From Plastoroseomonas hellenica (GTDB lineage Bacteria; Pseudomonadota; Alphaproteobacteria; Acetobacterales; Acetobacteraceae), in assembly GCF_018129085.1 (NCBI RefSeq), contig NZ_JAAGBB010000005.1, forward strand, positions 1-64,000: a DNA stretch of 64,000 bases, read 5' to 3'. Of this stretch, positions 42,323-51,721 are shown one piece after another. The position numbers and the translations under genes were made by a program. How positions within the stretch are numbered: the first letter of the stretch is position 1; every line of letters begins with the position of its first letter. The notes beneath the pieces are model-generated. The model made no database searches and was not told where the DNA came from. It was given only the letters and a program-made list of their open reading frames with translations.

Positions 42323-43768
42323 ATGGTCGAGGAGGCGGTACGGATGGATGCAGGAACGGCGGTCGCCGGCGTGACGCTGACCGCCACCGTCATGGCGGCG
42401 ATCCGGCAGCGGATCGCCACGCGCAGCCTGACGCCCGGTGCGCGGCTGCCCTCCATCCGCGCCTTCGCCGTGGCGATGCGGGTCTCCAAATCGACCGTCG
42501 TCGAAGCCTATGAGCGGCTGGCGGCGGAAGGCGCCATCCGCGCGCGCGCCGGCTCGGGCTTCTACGTCGCGGCCCCGCTCGCACCGCTGTCGCTGGCGGA
42601 GATCGGACCGCGGCTCGACCGGGCGGTCGATCCCCTCTGGATCTCACGCCAGTCGCTGGAAGCGGGGGAGGAGGTGCTGAAGCCCGGCTGCGGCTGGCTG
42701 CCGGCATCCTGGATGCCGCAGGCGGCGATCCGCCGGGCGCTCAGGACCCTCTCCCGGGCCGGGGACGCGGCGCTCGCCGATTACGGCTCACCCCTCGGCC
42801 TCGCGCCGCTGCGGGCACTTCTCGCCCGGCGCATGAGCGCGCATGGCATCGAGGTGCCGCCCGCGCAGATCATGCTGACGGAATCAGGGACGCAGGCGAT
42901 CGACCTCGTCTGCCGCTTCCTGATCGAGCCTGGCGACGCCGTCCTGGTCGACGACCCCTGCTACTTCAACTTCCATGCCCTGCTGCGCGCGCACCGGGCG
43001 AAGGTGGTCGGCGTTCCCTATACGGCGACCGGGCCGGATACCGCGCTTTTCGCCCAGGCGCTCGCCGAGCATCGGCCGCGCCTCTACATCACCAATGCCG
43101 CGCTCCACAACCCGACCGGCGCCACGCTTTCGCCGGTCACCGCGCATCGCGTGCTGAAGCTCGCCGAGGAGGCGGGCCTCACCATCGTCGAGGACGACAT
43201 CTTCGCGGATTTCGAGGTGGCGCCTGCGCCCAGGCTCGCCGCCTTCGACGGGCTGCGGCGCGTCGTCCATATCGGTAGCTTCTCGAAAACGCTCTCGGCC
43301 TCGGTGCGCTGCGGCTTCATCGCGGCAAGGCCCGATTGGATCGAAGGCCTCGCCGATCTTCGGATCGCCACCAGTTTCGGCGGCGGGCGGCTTTCGGCCG
43401 AGCTGGTGCTGGCGCTGCTGCAGGATGGCAGCTACCGCAAGCACATGGAGGCGCTGCGCCAGCGCCTGGCCCGTGCCATGGCGGAGACCGCGGCGCGGCT
43501 GAAGCCGATCGGGATCCTGCCTGCGATCGAGCCATCGGCCGGCATCTTCCTGTGGTGCCGGCTGCCGGAAGGGATCGACGCTGCTGAGATCGCCCGCCAT
43601 GCGCTCGCCGAGAACATCGTGCTCGCGCCCGGCAATGCCTTCAGCCTGTCGCAGACGGCCAAGAGCTTCCTGCGCTTCAACGTCGCGCAATCGGCTGATC
43701 CGCGGATCTACGCGGTGCTGCAGGCAGCGCTGCGCAAGGCCGACGCCTGCAGCACCACACGCCGCTAA
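42323..43768 (+). CDS. MocR/PdxR-family regulator (GntR HTH fused to aminotransferase fold)
   Basis: 481 residues. Winged helix at about 20-85 (AIRQRIATRSLTPGARLPSI then RVSKSTVVEAYERLAAEGAI), then a fold-type I aminotransferase-like domain (LADYGSPLGLAPLRALLA, TESGTQAIDLVCRFLI, NAALHNPTGATL, VEDDIFADFE) with PLP lysine in IGSFSKTLSASVRCG. Uses PLP or an amino-acid adduct as effector. Divergent from EamA, which it probably controls. Its ATG region follows a putative operator in the 86-bp gap. Confidence 0.93.
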   Translation: MVEEAVRMDAGTAVAGVTLTATVMAAIRQRIATRSLTPGARLPSIRAFAVAMRVSKSTVVEAYERLAAEGAIRARAGSGFYVAAPLAPLSLAEIGPRLDRAVDPLWISRQSLEAGEEVLKPGCGWLPASWMPQAAIRRALRTLSRAGDAALADYGSPLGLAPLRALLARRMSAHGIEVPPAQIMLTESGTQAIDLVCRFLIEPGDAVLVDDPCYFNFHALLRAHRAKVVGVPYTATGPDTALFAQALAEHRPRLYITNAALHNPTGATLSPVTAHRVLKLAEEAGLTIVEDDIFADFEVAPAPRLAAFDGLRRVVHIGSFSKTLSASVRCGFIAARPDWIEGLADLRIATSFGGGRLSAELVLALLQDGSYRKHMEALRQRLARAMAETAARLKPIGILPAIEPSAGIFLWCRLPEGIDAAEIARHALAENIVLAPGNAFSLSQTAKSFLRFNVAQSADPRIYAVLQAALRKADACSTTRR

Positions 43769-43801
43769 ACCATGCTCGGTTCAAGTGGAACCGATCACGG
43801 T

Positions 43802-43928
43802 CCAGCCACTTTGCTGGATCGCGTGATTCACACTTTTCGGTTAGTGCACCCTCAAGCGATCGCGCCCTAACGCTATGTTTGCTTGCGTGATTCAGACTTT
43901 TCGGCGATTCCGCCTCAAGTCATCACGC
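43802..43928 (+). repeat. Tandem palindromic repeat cores D and E
   Basis: Core D (43821-43865) is degraded in its loop (CGGTTAGTGCACCC), preceded by CCAGC-N6-GCTGG instead of the large hairpin. Core E (43885-43928) is near-perfect GCGTGAT...ATCACGC. Two copies in direct order, 19 bp apart, separated by TAACGCTATGTTTGCTT, which ends with a GTTTG remnant. Confidence 0.82.
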
Positions 43929-43984
43929 TCCAGCCAGGCCACGGTCTGCCGCGCGAAACTAGTCCGACACACAAGCCGGGACGC

Positions 43985-45331
43985 ATGCCAATGAATGGGA
44001 TGCCATCGCGCGACCAGGCGTGGGCGCGCGCGCTTGCGATCGCCGCGGTGCTCCTCCTCAGCATCTGGTCCGGCCGCCAGCTTTTTCTGGACGGTGCCAA
44101 TTTCGTCGTCCAGCCGCTGCTCGACCCGTTCTGGTTCCCGCAGCCGACGCCGCGCCGCTTCTTTGCCGTGATGTGGTCGACCGGCGCGCTGCGGCTGCTG
44201 GGACTGATCGACCCCGACGCCGTGGTGCCGGGCACGATGCTGTTCGGCGCTGCCGTCTATGCGCTGATCCTAGTGCCGGTGGTGGCCATCTGCCGCTCGG
44301 GCCTGGATGACGCGCTGCGCCATGCCCTGCTGGCGGTCTTCCTGTCGGGCACCCTGCTGCTGGCGAATTTCCCGGTGACCGAGCTGCTCTTCGCCCTCGC
44401 CCTGACGACGCTGTTCACGCTCTACACTCTGCATCCCGCCGATGATCCGAAGGGATGGAAGCGGCTGGCGGCCGCCTTCTTCCTGGTGGCGAGCTACGAG
44501 ACCATCGTCCTGTCCAACATCGTCCTGGCGCTGGCCGCGCGCCGGAGCGGCGCACAGGATGGCAGCGCGGGCTGGGTCAGGCGAACGACGCTCGGTCTGC
44601 TCTGCTTCGGGCCGCTGTTCCAGATCGGCTTCTACCTGGTCAACCCGGAGCCGAGCGGCGGCGATGTCCTGAATGCCCATGTCATCGTACTGGCCGCCCT
44701 GTTGGGCGGCCAGTTGCTGCTGAGCCTGGTCGCGATCCGGCTGTTCCAGCACCGGCCGGTGATCGTCATCGCCCTCGCGGCCGCGGCCTTCGTGCTGCCT
44801 GTCGCGTTGCTGCTGGTGGGGCAGGGCCTCTATCTGCGGACCAGGCTGTTCCAGTACGCCTATCCGTCGCGCGTCTACACGGTCGGCCTGTCGATCCTCA
44901 TCGCCATGGCGCCGCTGCTGCTGGACCAGCGGCGCTGGTCCTGGCCGCGGCGTGGGCTTGACTGGCTTGGTGGATCCCTGCGGGGCCTGTCCCTGACCAT
45001 GGTCGCCCTCTTCGCGGGCACCAGCATCCTGTCGAGCGTCGACGCCTATCGGTATCGGTCTGGCCTGGAGAAGACGCTGTCGCAGCTGTCTGGGATCGTG
45101 CTGGATGTCTCGGTGTGCGACCTCTGCATGGAGCCGCGGCGCTTCGGGCTGCCGGACCTCGGCTATCCCTGGATCTGGACGCTCTACAGCATGGCCCACA
45201 CGATGCGGCGGCAGGACCAGCCGGCGGTGGTCCTCATCGTCCCGGAAGCGCTGACCGATGAGGACATTAGCCGGGCGGAGGTGGAGCGGTTCTATGCGCG
45301 CGAGGCGGCGCAGCGGCGGCCACCCGGCTGA
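43985..45331 (+). CDS. Polytopic membrane protein, hypothetical
   Basis: 448 residues from ATG 43985, about ten to twelve hydrophobic segments (AIAAVLLLSIWSGRQLFL, LLLANFPVTELLFALALTTL, LSLTMVALFAGTSILSS). Conserved-looking charged loop QPTPRRFFAVMWST in the first third, and a soluble C-terminal tail with CDLCMEPRRFG. Topology resembles ArnT/GT-C-type glycosyltransferases or DUF2029-like proteins, but no catalytic Asp/Glu motif is clear. Function unknown. Preceded by repeat cores D and E. Confidence 0.7.
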   Translation: MPMNGMPSRDQAWARALAIAAVLLLSIWSGRQLFLDGANFVVQPLLDPFWFPQPTPRRFFAVMWSTGALRLLGLIDPDAVVPGTMLFGAAVYALILVPVVAICRSGLDDALRHALLAVFLSGTLLLANFPVTELLFALALTTLFTLYTLHPADDPKGWKRLAAAFFLVASYETIVLSNIVLALAARRSGAQDGSAGWVRRTTLGLLCFGPLFQIGFYLVNPEPSGGDVLNAHVIVLAALLGGQLLLSLVAIRLFQHRPVIVIALAAAAFVLPVALLLVGQGLYLRTRLFQYAYPSRVYTVGLSILIAMAPLLLDQRRWSWPRRGLDWLGGSLRGLSLTMVALFAGTSILSSVDAYRYRSGLEKTLSQLSGIVLDVSVCDLCMEPRRFGLPDLGYPWIWTLYSMAHTMRRQDQPAVVLIVPEALTDEDISRAEVERFYAREAAQRRPPG

Positions 45332-45516
45332 GCTGAATCGGCATTTGGCATCGTTGAACACCGCCCAATTCGTGGAGGTCACGTCACTGGCGAGGTGGAG
45401 CCCGTCGCGCGTATGCTGTGCGCGGGGGCCAATTCGGTCTCTGCGACCCATTGGACTCACATCCTGCCGTGACCGCCCAGCGCATTGGGCTGGCGTTGAG
45501 GAGGCAGCGCTTCCGA

Positions 45517-46614
45517 ATGATCGCAGACATCGAAGGGCCTCAATCGCCCAATCGCCAGGGCGCCGATCCACTCACGATCCCAGAGGTCATGGCCTATTAC
45601 GGCGTGCCCGGCCTCGGCATCGCCGTGATCCAGGACTTTGCGGTCCACTGGGCGAAGTCCTGGGGTGTGGCGGATGTCGAAACCGGTGCGCCCGCCACCA
45701 ACGAAACGCGGTACCAGGCTGCGTCCATCAGCAAAGCGGTCGCGGCCATGGCGTCGCTCAAGGCCGTTGAGACCGGCAGGTTCGGCCTGGACCAGGACAT
45801 CAACACCATCCTGACATCCTGGACGTTGCCGGATGCGCCATTCAACGACGGTCCGCCCGTGACGCCGCGAACACTCATGAGCCATACATCCGGTACCGGG
45901 GACGGCTTCGGCTTCCCCGGCTACGAGCCTGGAGCACCCCTGCCCACGGTGCGGCAGATGCTCGACGGCCAGCCACCGTCCAATGTCGGCCCGGTGCGGT
46001 TGGTTCGCCCACCCCTCACCGTCTCCCACTATTCCGGTGGAGGCGTCATGATCGAGCAACTCGCGCTCGTCGATGCGGTCGGGCTTCCATTCACGGACAT
46101 CATGCGCAACTGGGTGCTCGGCCCGATCGGCATGACCGACAGCAGCTTCGAACAGCCCTTGCCGGCGGATCGCGAGACGCTGACTGCGCGGGGCCACAAT
46201 GCGTTCGGAAGGGGCATGGGCGCACGGTGGCACGTCTATCCCGAACAGGCCGCGGCCGGGCTCTGGACCACGCCGACCGACCTCGCGAAGTTCATGATCG
46301 ATGTTCAACGGACATTGGCCGGACAATCCAGCGCGGTGCTCACCCGGGCCACGATGCAGGAGATGGTGACGCCAGTGGGCGTCGGTTCTTACGCCATCGG
46401 CTTCTCGATCACGCGAAAAGGCGAGGGCTGGTACTTTGAACACGGCGGTAGCAACTGGGGATTTCGATGCCTGGCGACCGCACATCGAGCCAAGGGCTAT
46501 GGCGTGGTCGTCATGACCAACGGCGACAATGGACAGCCGCTGGCGCAGGAAATCGTCGATCGGGTGGCGCGCGCCTATGGTTGGGACATGCTCGACAAGC
46601 CGTGTTTGCGTTAG
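45517..46614 (+). CDS. Serine hydrolase, class C beta-lactamase/PBP4-like fold
   Basis: 365 residues from ATG 45517; a longer frame from 45418 is unlike family. SxxK motif: [13 protein letters not shown]. YxN position is taken by HYSGGG. KTG-like element is [11 protein letters not shown]. These match EstB/AmpC-like serine hydrolases (esterases, D-aminopeptidases). No signal peptide at the chosen start, so cytosolic unless the long form is used. Substrate unknown. Confidence 0.85.
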   Translation: MIADIEGPQSPNRQGADPLTIPEVMAYYGVPGLGIAVIQDFAVHWAKSWGVADVETGAPATNETRYQAASISKAVAAMASLKAVETGRFGLDQDINTILTSWTLPDAPFNDGPPVTPRTLMSHTSGTGDGFGFPGYEPGAPLPTVRQMLDGQPPSNVGPVRLVRPPLTVSHYSGGGVMIEQLALVDAVGLPFTDIMRNWVLGPIGMTDSSFEQPLPADRETLTARGHNAFGRGMGARWHVYPEQAAAGLWTTPTDLAKFMIDVQRTLAGQSSAVLTRATMQEMVTPVGVGSYAIGFSITRKGEGWYFEHGGSNWGFRCLATAHRAKGYGVVVMTNGDNGQPLAQEIVDRVARAYGWDMLDKPCLR

Positions 46615-46663
46615 ATCGGCAGAGCCAGACTGAGCGGCGTTCGATCACCCGGAACCTCCGGTC

Positions 46664-47623
46664 CTACTCCGCGTGGATGCCGCGGGCGCGGACGAGCTCA
46701 CCCCAGCGCGTGAACTCCTCGGGGAAGAGCGCCACGAAGGCAGCACGGTCGCGGGTCGCGGGTTGCACGCCGAAGCCTGCGATGCGGGCGCGCACCGCCG
46801 GATCCGCCATCGCCTCCTGCAGCAGCGCGGCGACGCGCGCGACGCCTTCGGGCGGCGTCATCAGCGGCGCGAACAACGCCTGCCAGCCATCGACCTCGAG
46901 CCCGGGCAGACCGGCCTCGGCGAAGCTCGGCACCTCCGGCAGTTCGGGCAGGCGCTCGGGGCCGGCGACGGCGAGTGCGCGCAGCCGGCCGGCGCGGATA
47001 TGCGGCAGCACGGAGGAGAGCGTCAGGAACCCCATGCCGACGGTGCCGTTCAGCAGGTCCGGCATCAGCACGCCCTCGCCGCGATAGGTCACGCTCTCGA
47101 TCTGCGCGCCGGTGCGCGCGTTGAACAGCTCGGCGGCAAGGTGGGAGAGGGTGCCGTTGCCGGAATTGGCGGCGGTCGGCGGCCGCGCCCCTTTCGCCGC
47201 GGCGATCAGCCCGGCGATGTCGCGGATCGGGGAGGCGGCAGGCACCACCGCGAGGAAGGGCGTGGAGCCGACGAGGCCTAGCGGGATGAAGTCGCGCACC
47301 ACGTCATAGCCGACCGGCTGCGCCTGCAGATGCGGCACGATCGTCATGCTGATCGAACCGAAGAGCAGCGTATGGCCGTCATTGGCGGTGGCGGCGGCGG
47401 CAGTGCCGATGATGCCGCCGGCGCCGGGACGGTTCTCCACCACCACCGGCTGGCCGAGCCGCGGCGAGAAAACCTCCGCCAGCATGCGCGCCAGCCCGTC
47501 GGCGGGGCCGCCGGCCGCGAAGGGCACGAGGATGCGGAGCGGCCGCGCCGGCCAATCGGCGGCATCAGCCGGCAGCGTGGTGAGGATGGGCAGCGCGAGT
47601 GCCGCGCGGCGGGTGAGGGTCAT
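46664..47623 (-). CDS. Bug/TctC-family periplasmic solute receptor
   Basis: 319 residues. Signal LTRRAALALPILTTLPADAA. Core: PLRILVPFAAGGPADGLARM, VVENRPGAGGIIG, SGNGTLSHLAAELF, VTYRGEGVLMPDLL, C-terminal RGIHAE. It follows the FAD oxidoreductase gene on the same strand by 25 bp, so they form a receptor-enzyme operon. Confidence 0.92.
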   Translation of the reverse strand: MTLTRRAALALPILTTLPADAADWPARPLRILVPFAAGGPADGLARMLAEVFSPRLGQPVVVENRPGAGGIIGTAAAATANDGHTLLFGSISMTIVPHLQAQPVGYDVVRDFIPLGLVGSTPFLAVVPAASPIRDIAGLIAAAKGARPPTAANSGNGTLSHLAAELFNARTGAQIESVTYRGEGVLMPDLLNGTVGMGFLTLSSVLPHIRAGRLRALAVAGPERLPELPEVPSFAEAGLPGLEVDGWQALFAPLMTPPEGVARVAALLQEAMADPAVRARIAGFGVQPATRDRAAFVALFPEEFTRWGELVRARGIHAE

Positions 47624-47648
47624 GGCGGGCCTCGGTCGTCTTCGTGGT

Positions 47649-48926
47649 TCAGGGCAGGATGGCGCCGTCGTCGCGGAGCCGCGCCTGCAGGCGGGCCGTG
47701 TCGGTCGCGGCGAGAGCGGCATTGGCCTGCAGCGCGAGCGCGGCGGCGGTGCCGGCGGCCTGGCCGATCGCCATCACCGTCGGCATGACCCGCGTCGCCG
47801 CATGCGCGCGGTGCGTGGCGGAGATCCCGCGCCCGGCGACAAGGACGTTGTCGAGCCCCTCCGGCACCAGGCTCGCGAAGGGGATGGCATAGGCGTGGTC
47901 GGCGCCGAATTCCACGAAGTCCAGGCCGGCACCCTGCGCGGGATGGATGTCGATCGGATAGGCGCCCCAGGCGATGCGGTCCGCGAAGGCAGTGCCGGCG
48001 CGGAGCTCGTCCTCGGTCAGCAGATGGCGGCCGGCGATGCGGCGGCTCTCGCGCACGCCGATCGCGGGGGCGAGGGCGACGAGGCGGCCTTCGTCGCAGC
48101 CCGGCACCCGGTCGCGCAGGAAGGATGCGGCGGCGAGCGCCTGGCGGCGGCCCTCGATCTCGGCATCGGAGAGCGCGATCGGGTCGGTGGCGTCGAAGGC
48201 GACGCGGGAGATGTTGAACCAGGCATCGCGCGTGCCCGCGATCCGGCTGGCATGGAGTGCCGCGCGGGCGAGGCGGCCTTCCGCCACGCCCTGTTGCGCC
48301 AGCGCCGCCAACTCGGCCCCGGCGATCGCGCCGAAGGCCGCGAGGTCGATCGGGCCGAAGCGGAACATGGCGGTCGCGGGCTGCGCCGTCTCTCCCGCGC
48401 CGAGCGGCAAAAAACGGGCGCCTGCGGCGGCCAGCAGATCGAGATCGCCGGAAGCGTCGATCACGCAGCGCGGCCGCAATGCCCAGGGCCCTGCCTTGGT
48501 CAGCAGATGCACGGCCGCGATCCTGCCACCCTCGCGCTCGGCGCCGAGCAGGTTGGCGTGAAAGAGCGGCCGCGCCCCGGCTTCGGTCACCAGCGCATCC
48601 AGGACGGGCTTCAGCAATTCGGGGTCGTACTGCACCCGGTCCATGCGGTGGCCGGTCGACATGGTGAAGTGGCTGTGGCCATCACTGCCGCCGATGGCGG
48701 CGAGGCGCGCCACGATCTCCTCCGCGATGCCGCCGACGACGCGGCGCCCGGCGGCGGTCTCCCAGCCGACGAACTGGCCGACCGCGGCGGCGGTGGCGGC
48801 GCCGCCGAGGAAGCCGAAGCGCTCCACGATCACCGTCGCCGCGCCGGCGCGGGCCGCGGCAATGGCGGCGACGGTGCCGGCCATGCCGCCGCCGATCACC
48901 AGCACATCGGGCGCAAGGGTCGTCAT
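47649..48926 (-). CDS. FAD-dependent oxidoreductase (FAD_oxidored family)
   Basis: 425 residues. N-terminal FAD motif DVLVIGGGMAGTVAAIAAARAG, then ERFGFLGGAATAAAVGQFVG, and C-terminal NVLVAGRGISATHRAHAATR then VMPTVMAIGQAAGTAAAL, all typical of PF12831-type flavoproteins. Redox reaction unknown. Its receptor partner follows on the same transcript. A 258-bp divergent region separates it from the DUF1835 gene. Confidence 0.88.
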   Translation of the reverse strand: MTTLAPDVLVIGGGMAGTVAAIAAARAGAATVIVERFGFLGGAATAAAVGQFVGWETAAGRRVVGGIAEEIVARLAAIGGSDGHSHFTMSTGHRMDRVQYDPELLKPVLDALVTEAGARPLFHANLLGAEREGGRIAAVHLLTKAGPWALRPRCVIDASGDLDLLAAAGARFLPLGAGETAQPATAMFRFGPIDLAAFGAIAGAELAALAQQGVAEGRLARAALHASRIAGTRDAWFNISRVAFDATDPIALSDAEIEGRRQALAAASFLRDRVPGCDEGRLVALAPAIGVRESRRIAGRHLLTEDELRAGTAFADRIAWGAYPIDIHPAQGAGLDFVEFGADHAYAIPFASLVPEGLDNVLVAGRGISATHRAHAATRVMPTVMAIGQAAGTAAALALQANAALAATDTARLQARLRDDGAILP

Positions 48927-49032
48927 GGCGTTCCTCCGGGTGTCGTCATTCAGGCCGGCCTTGGGAATGCCGCCGGGGTCGGGGATATGCCACCTGATCG
49001 GGATCTGCTCCAGCGCCCGGCATTCTTGACCG

Positions 49033-49068
49033 CCGAGCCGGCATTTGATTGGCTGCGGCCCGGCTCGG
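49033..49068. other. Inverted repeat with 9-bp perfect arms
   Basis: CCGAGCCGG (49033-49041) and CCGGCTCGG (49060-49068) around an 18-base spacer, in the divergent region between the FAD oxidoreductase and DUF1835 genes. GC-rich arms can arise by chance at this base composition, so an operator role is only possible. Confidence 0.3.
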
Positions 49069-49184
49069 TCGGAGCCTCCGTGTCCGCGGGAAGGGCTGCG
49101 CCCACGTCCAGCGAAGCGTGGCCCGACGAATCATCCACCCTTTCCTGTCTGACCGGCGGACGCAGGCACGAGGAAGGGGCTTCC

Positions 49185-50468
49185 ATGACCGACCGCCCGG
49201 CATCGCCGTTCCGGATCAACCTCGAACAGCAGCGCAAGCGCGCCAAGGATCTGCTGAAGGGCCTGCGCGCCGGCGACGCCGATGCGCAGCAGCGCTTCCG
49301 CGTGCAGCATCCGAAGGCCGTGGCGCAGGGTGCCATGCCCGACGACCTCGCGCGGCTGAGCGAGGCGCAGCTCGTCATCGCGCGCGAGCTCGGCCTGCCG
49401 AGCTGGCCGAAGCTGAAGGCGCATGTCGAAGCGATGGACAATGCCTGGGACCGCATCATCAGCGGCGATGCCGCTGTCGATCGCGGCATGGCGACGCTGC
49501 ACATCCGCTGCGGCTCCGACATCGCGCCCAGCCTGCGGCAGGCGGGCTTCGCTGGGGATTTTCTGGAGTATTCCGATCCGCTCTGCCAGGGGCCGGTGCT
49601 GGATGCACCGGACTGGCTCGAGCGCCGCGCGGATTTCCTGGCCGAAAGCTATGGCGAGGGCGTGGGACGCAACCGCGCGCAGATCGCGAGCGACCTCGCC
49701 GCGGCGGAGGCGGGGCTGCGGTCGGCGGCGGAGCGCTACGAACGCATCATCCTCTGGTTCGAGCATGACAGCTACGACCAGCTCATCCTGGCGCGCTGCC
49801 TGGCGCAGTTCGCGGAAGCGGCGCCGGCGCGGCTCGATCTCGTCTCGGCGGCAGGTTATCCCGGCGCGATGCGCTTCATCGGCCTCGGGCAATTGCCGCC
49901 GGAGGCGCTGCGCCTGCTGTGGGATGCGCGCGCACCGGTCTCCGAAGACGCGTTGCAGGCCGGGCGCGCCGTCTGGGACGCGCTGCGTGCGCCGGACCCA
50001 CGGCCGCTCGCTGGCCTGGCCGCGGCGGGGATTCCGGCGCTGCCCCAACTCGGGGCCGCATTGCGCCGGCATTGCCAGGAGCTGCCCTGGACGGGCACCG
50101 GGCTGAGCCTGACCGAGCGCCTGATCCTGGAACTGCTGGCCGAGCGGCCGCGGACCGTGGGCGAGGCCTATGCCGCGCTGATGATGGAGCGGGAGCCGCT
50201 GCCCTGGCTGACCGACCTGATGATCCGCAGCATCGTCGAGGCCATGAAGGCGGCGCGCGCGCCGGTCTTCACCGGCGCCTTCGCGGGTGAGGACCGGCAT
50301 TGGCCGCAGGAGCGGCTGACCATGACGCCCCTCGGGCGGGCCGTCCTGGCGGGGGAGGTGGACTGGCTGTCGCTGCACCCGCCGGCGCGCTGGCTCGGCG
50401 GCGTCCAGATCGCGGGCGCGCCCTGCTGGCGCTGGGACGCCGCGACAGCGAGCGTCGTGGAGTGCTAG
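49185..50468 (+). CDS. DUF1835 protein with an N-terminal RKRAKDLL domain
   Basis: 427 residues from ATG 49185. Residues about 1-85 form a helical module (NLEQQRKRAKDLLKGLRAGD, LSEAQLVIARELGLPSWPKL) often seen before ankyrin or similar domains. DUF1835 follows: MATLHIRCGSDIAPSLRQAG, FLEYSDPLCQGPV, WFEHDSYDQLILARCLAQFA, and a C-terminal LSLTERLILELLAERPRTVG helix. DUF1835 function is unknown. It stands alone on the plus strand. Confidence 0.8.
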   Translation: MTDRPASPFRINLEQQRKRAKDLLKGLRAGDADAQQRFRVQHPKAVAQGAMPDDLARLSEAQLVIARELGLPSWPKLKAHVEAMDNAWDRIISGDAAVDRGMATLHIRCGSDIAPSLRQAGFAGDFLEYSDPLCQGPVLDAPDWLERRADFLAESYGEGVGRNRAQIASDLAAAEAGLRSAAERYERIILWFEHDSYDQLILARCLAQFAEAAPARLDLVSAAGYPGAMRFIGLGQLPPEALRLLWDARAPVSEDALQAGRAVWDALRAPDPRPLAGLAAAGIPALPQLGAALRRHCQELPWTGTGLSLTERLILELLAERPRTVGEAYAALMMEREPLPWLTDLMIRSIVEAMKAARAPVFTGAFAGEDRHWPQERLTMTPLGRAVLAGEVDWLSLHPPARWLGGVQIAGAPCWRWDAATASVVEC

Positions 50469-50700
50469 GCGCTGTTTGCGTCTGATTCCATCACCTGATT
50501 CCGGTGGTCTCCGGCTTCATGGGGCTTAGGCGCAACCCACCGGATAGTCTGGACGACCAGCCCATCACTGCGGCTGCGCGCTGAGTAGCTGATGTAAGCT
50601 GGGCTGGCTGCCGGATCGCCGGTCATTGGCCGACGCCGCTTCCACAGCGCGCGATGAAGCTGGAGATGCTCATGCCACGTGCCGATTGCGGAACGCCATA

Positions 50701-51609
50701 ATGCCACGACCGCCAACGCCTCTTGGCCTCCAGGCATTCCGCCAAACCATCCTGAGTGGCAGCGCAACCGAAGCTGCTGCCGCACTCGGCCGCACGCAGC
50801 CGGCGATCAGCAGGCTGTTGAAAGACCTCGAGACGGATGTCGGCTTCGCGCTCTTCGATCGCGTCAAGGGCCGCCTGGTTCCAACTTTGGAAGGACGCCT
50901 GTTCTTCGACGAGTTGCAACGCAGCTTCATGGGCTTCGAGCGCATTGCCACGGTTGCCGCCGAGATTCGCCAAGGCCGCCGAGGCACCCTCAGGGTGGCG
51001 GCCATGCCATCCGTCGCAGCGTCCTTTCTGCCCCGGGCACTCGCGAACTTCGCGCAGACCTCCCCGGAAACAGCGCTCGAGCTCCTGATCTATTCCTCTC
51101 CCCAGATCGCCCGAATGGTTCAGGCGCAGGAATGCGATCTCGGGATCATCGAAGGCCTGTTTGTTCCTCCGGCACTCTCGGTACTGCGCCGCCATGCGCT
51201 CCGCGGGGCGGTCCTGGCGCCACGCGGCTCTCCTCTGGCCCGCAAGCGCGAGGTCACGCCGCGCGACCTGCACGGGCAGCCTTTCGTTGCACTCTCGCCG
51301 GCACGCTCCTCATTGGGCGGGCAACTCGCCGCGCTCATGCTGCGTGAGGGCATCGAGCCACGCATCACGGTGCAGACCCATCTTACCGCGGCCGTGTCCG
51401 CCTTCGTCCTGCAGGGGATGGGCGTCGGGGTCGCTGATGAGCAGACAGCCCTCATGCACGTCGAGCACGGTGGGGTAGCGCGTCCGCTCAACGCGCCGAT
51501 TGCGATGCAGATCCATTTGGTCCGGGCGATCGGCCTTCCACCTGCCGGGGCCCTGCGCAGCCTGATTGCCCAATGCGACGAAGCCGTGACGGCCCATAAG
51601 CTCTCCTGA
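50701..51609 (+). CDS. LysR-family transcriptional regulator
   Basis: 302 residues from ATG 50701. HTH: LGLQAFRQTILSGSATEAAA then LGRTQPAISRLLKDLETDVG, then FDRVKGRLVPTLEGRLFFDE. Effector domain: LRVAAMPSVAASFLPRALANF, VLQGMGVGVADEQTALM. It precedes the Bug and Hcn-type genes with 112 bp between and is the likely regulator of that operon. Composition is a little less GC-rich upstream (50469-50700), where no gene is seen. Confidence 0.92.
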   Translation: MPRPPTPLGLQAFRQTILSGSATEAAAALGRTQPAISRLLKDLETDVGFALFDRVKGRLVPTLEGRLFFDELQRSFMGFERIATVAAEIRQGRRGTLRVAAMPSVAASFLPRALANFAQTSPETALELLIYSSPQIARMVQAQECDLGIIEGLFVPPALSVLRRHALRGAVLAPRGSPLARKREVTPRDLHGQPFVALSPARSSLGGQLAALMLREGIEPRITVQTHLTAAVSAFVLQGMGVGVADEQTALMHVEHGGVARPLNAPIAMQIHLVRAIGLPPAGALRSLIAQCDEAVTAHKLS

Positions 51610-51721
51610 TGACCTGATGACAACTTCGACTTGGCCCCGCCCGTGACGGAACGGTGAACTTGGCGCTGAGAGACCGGCCTCGCGAGATGCCGGGTGGCAT
51701 CCGAGCGCACGAGGGTTGGAC

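Noticed and set aside
47346-49184. N-terminal extension of the DUF1835 gene frame
   Set aside because: The extension is antisense to a Bug gene and an FAD oxidoreductase gene; the real start with a ribosome site is at 49185.
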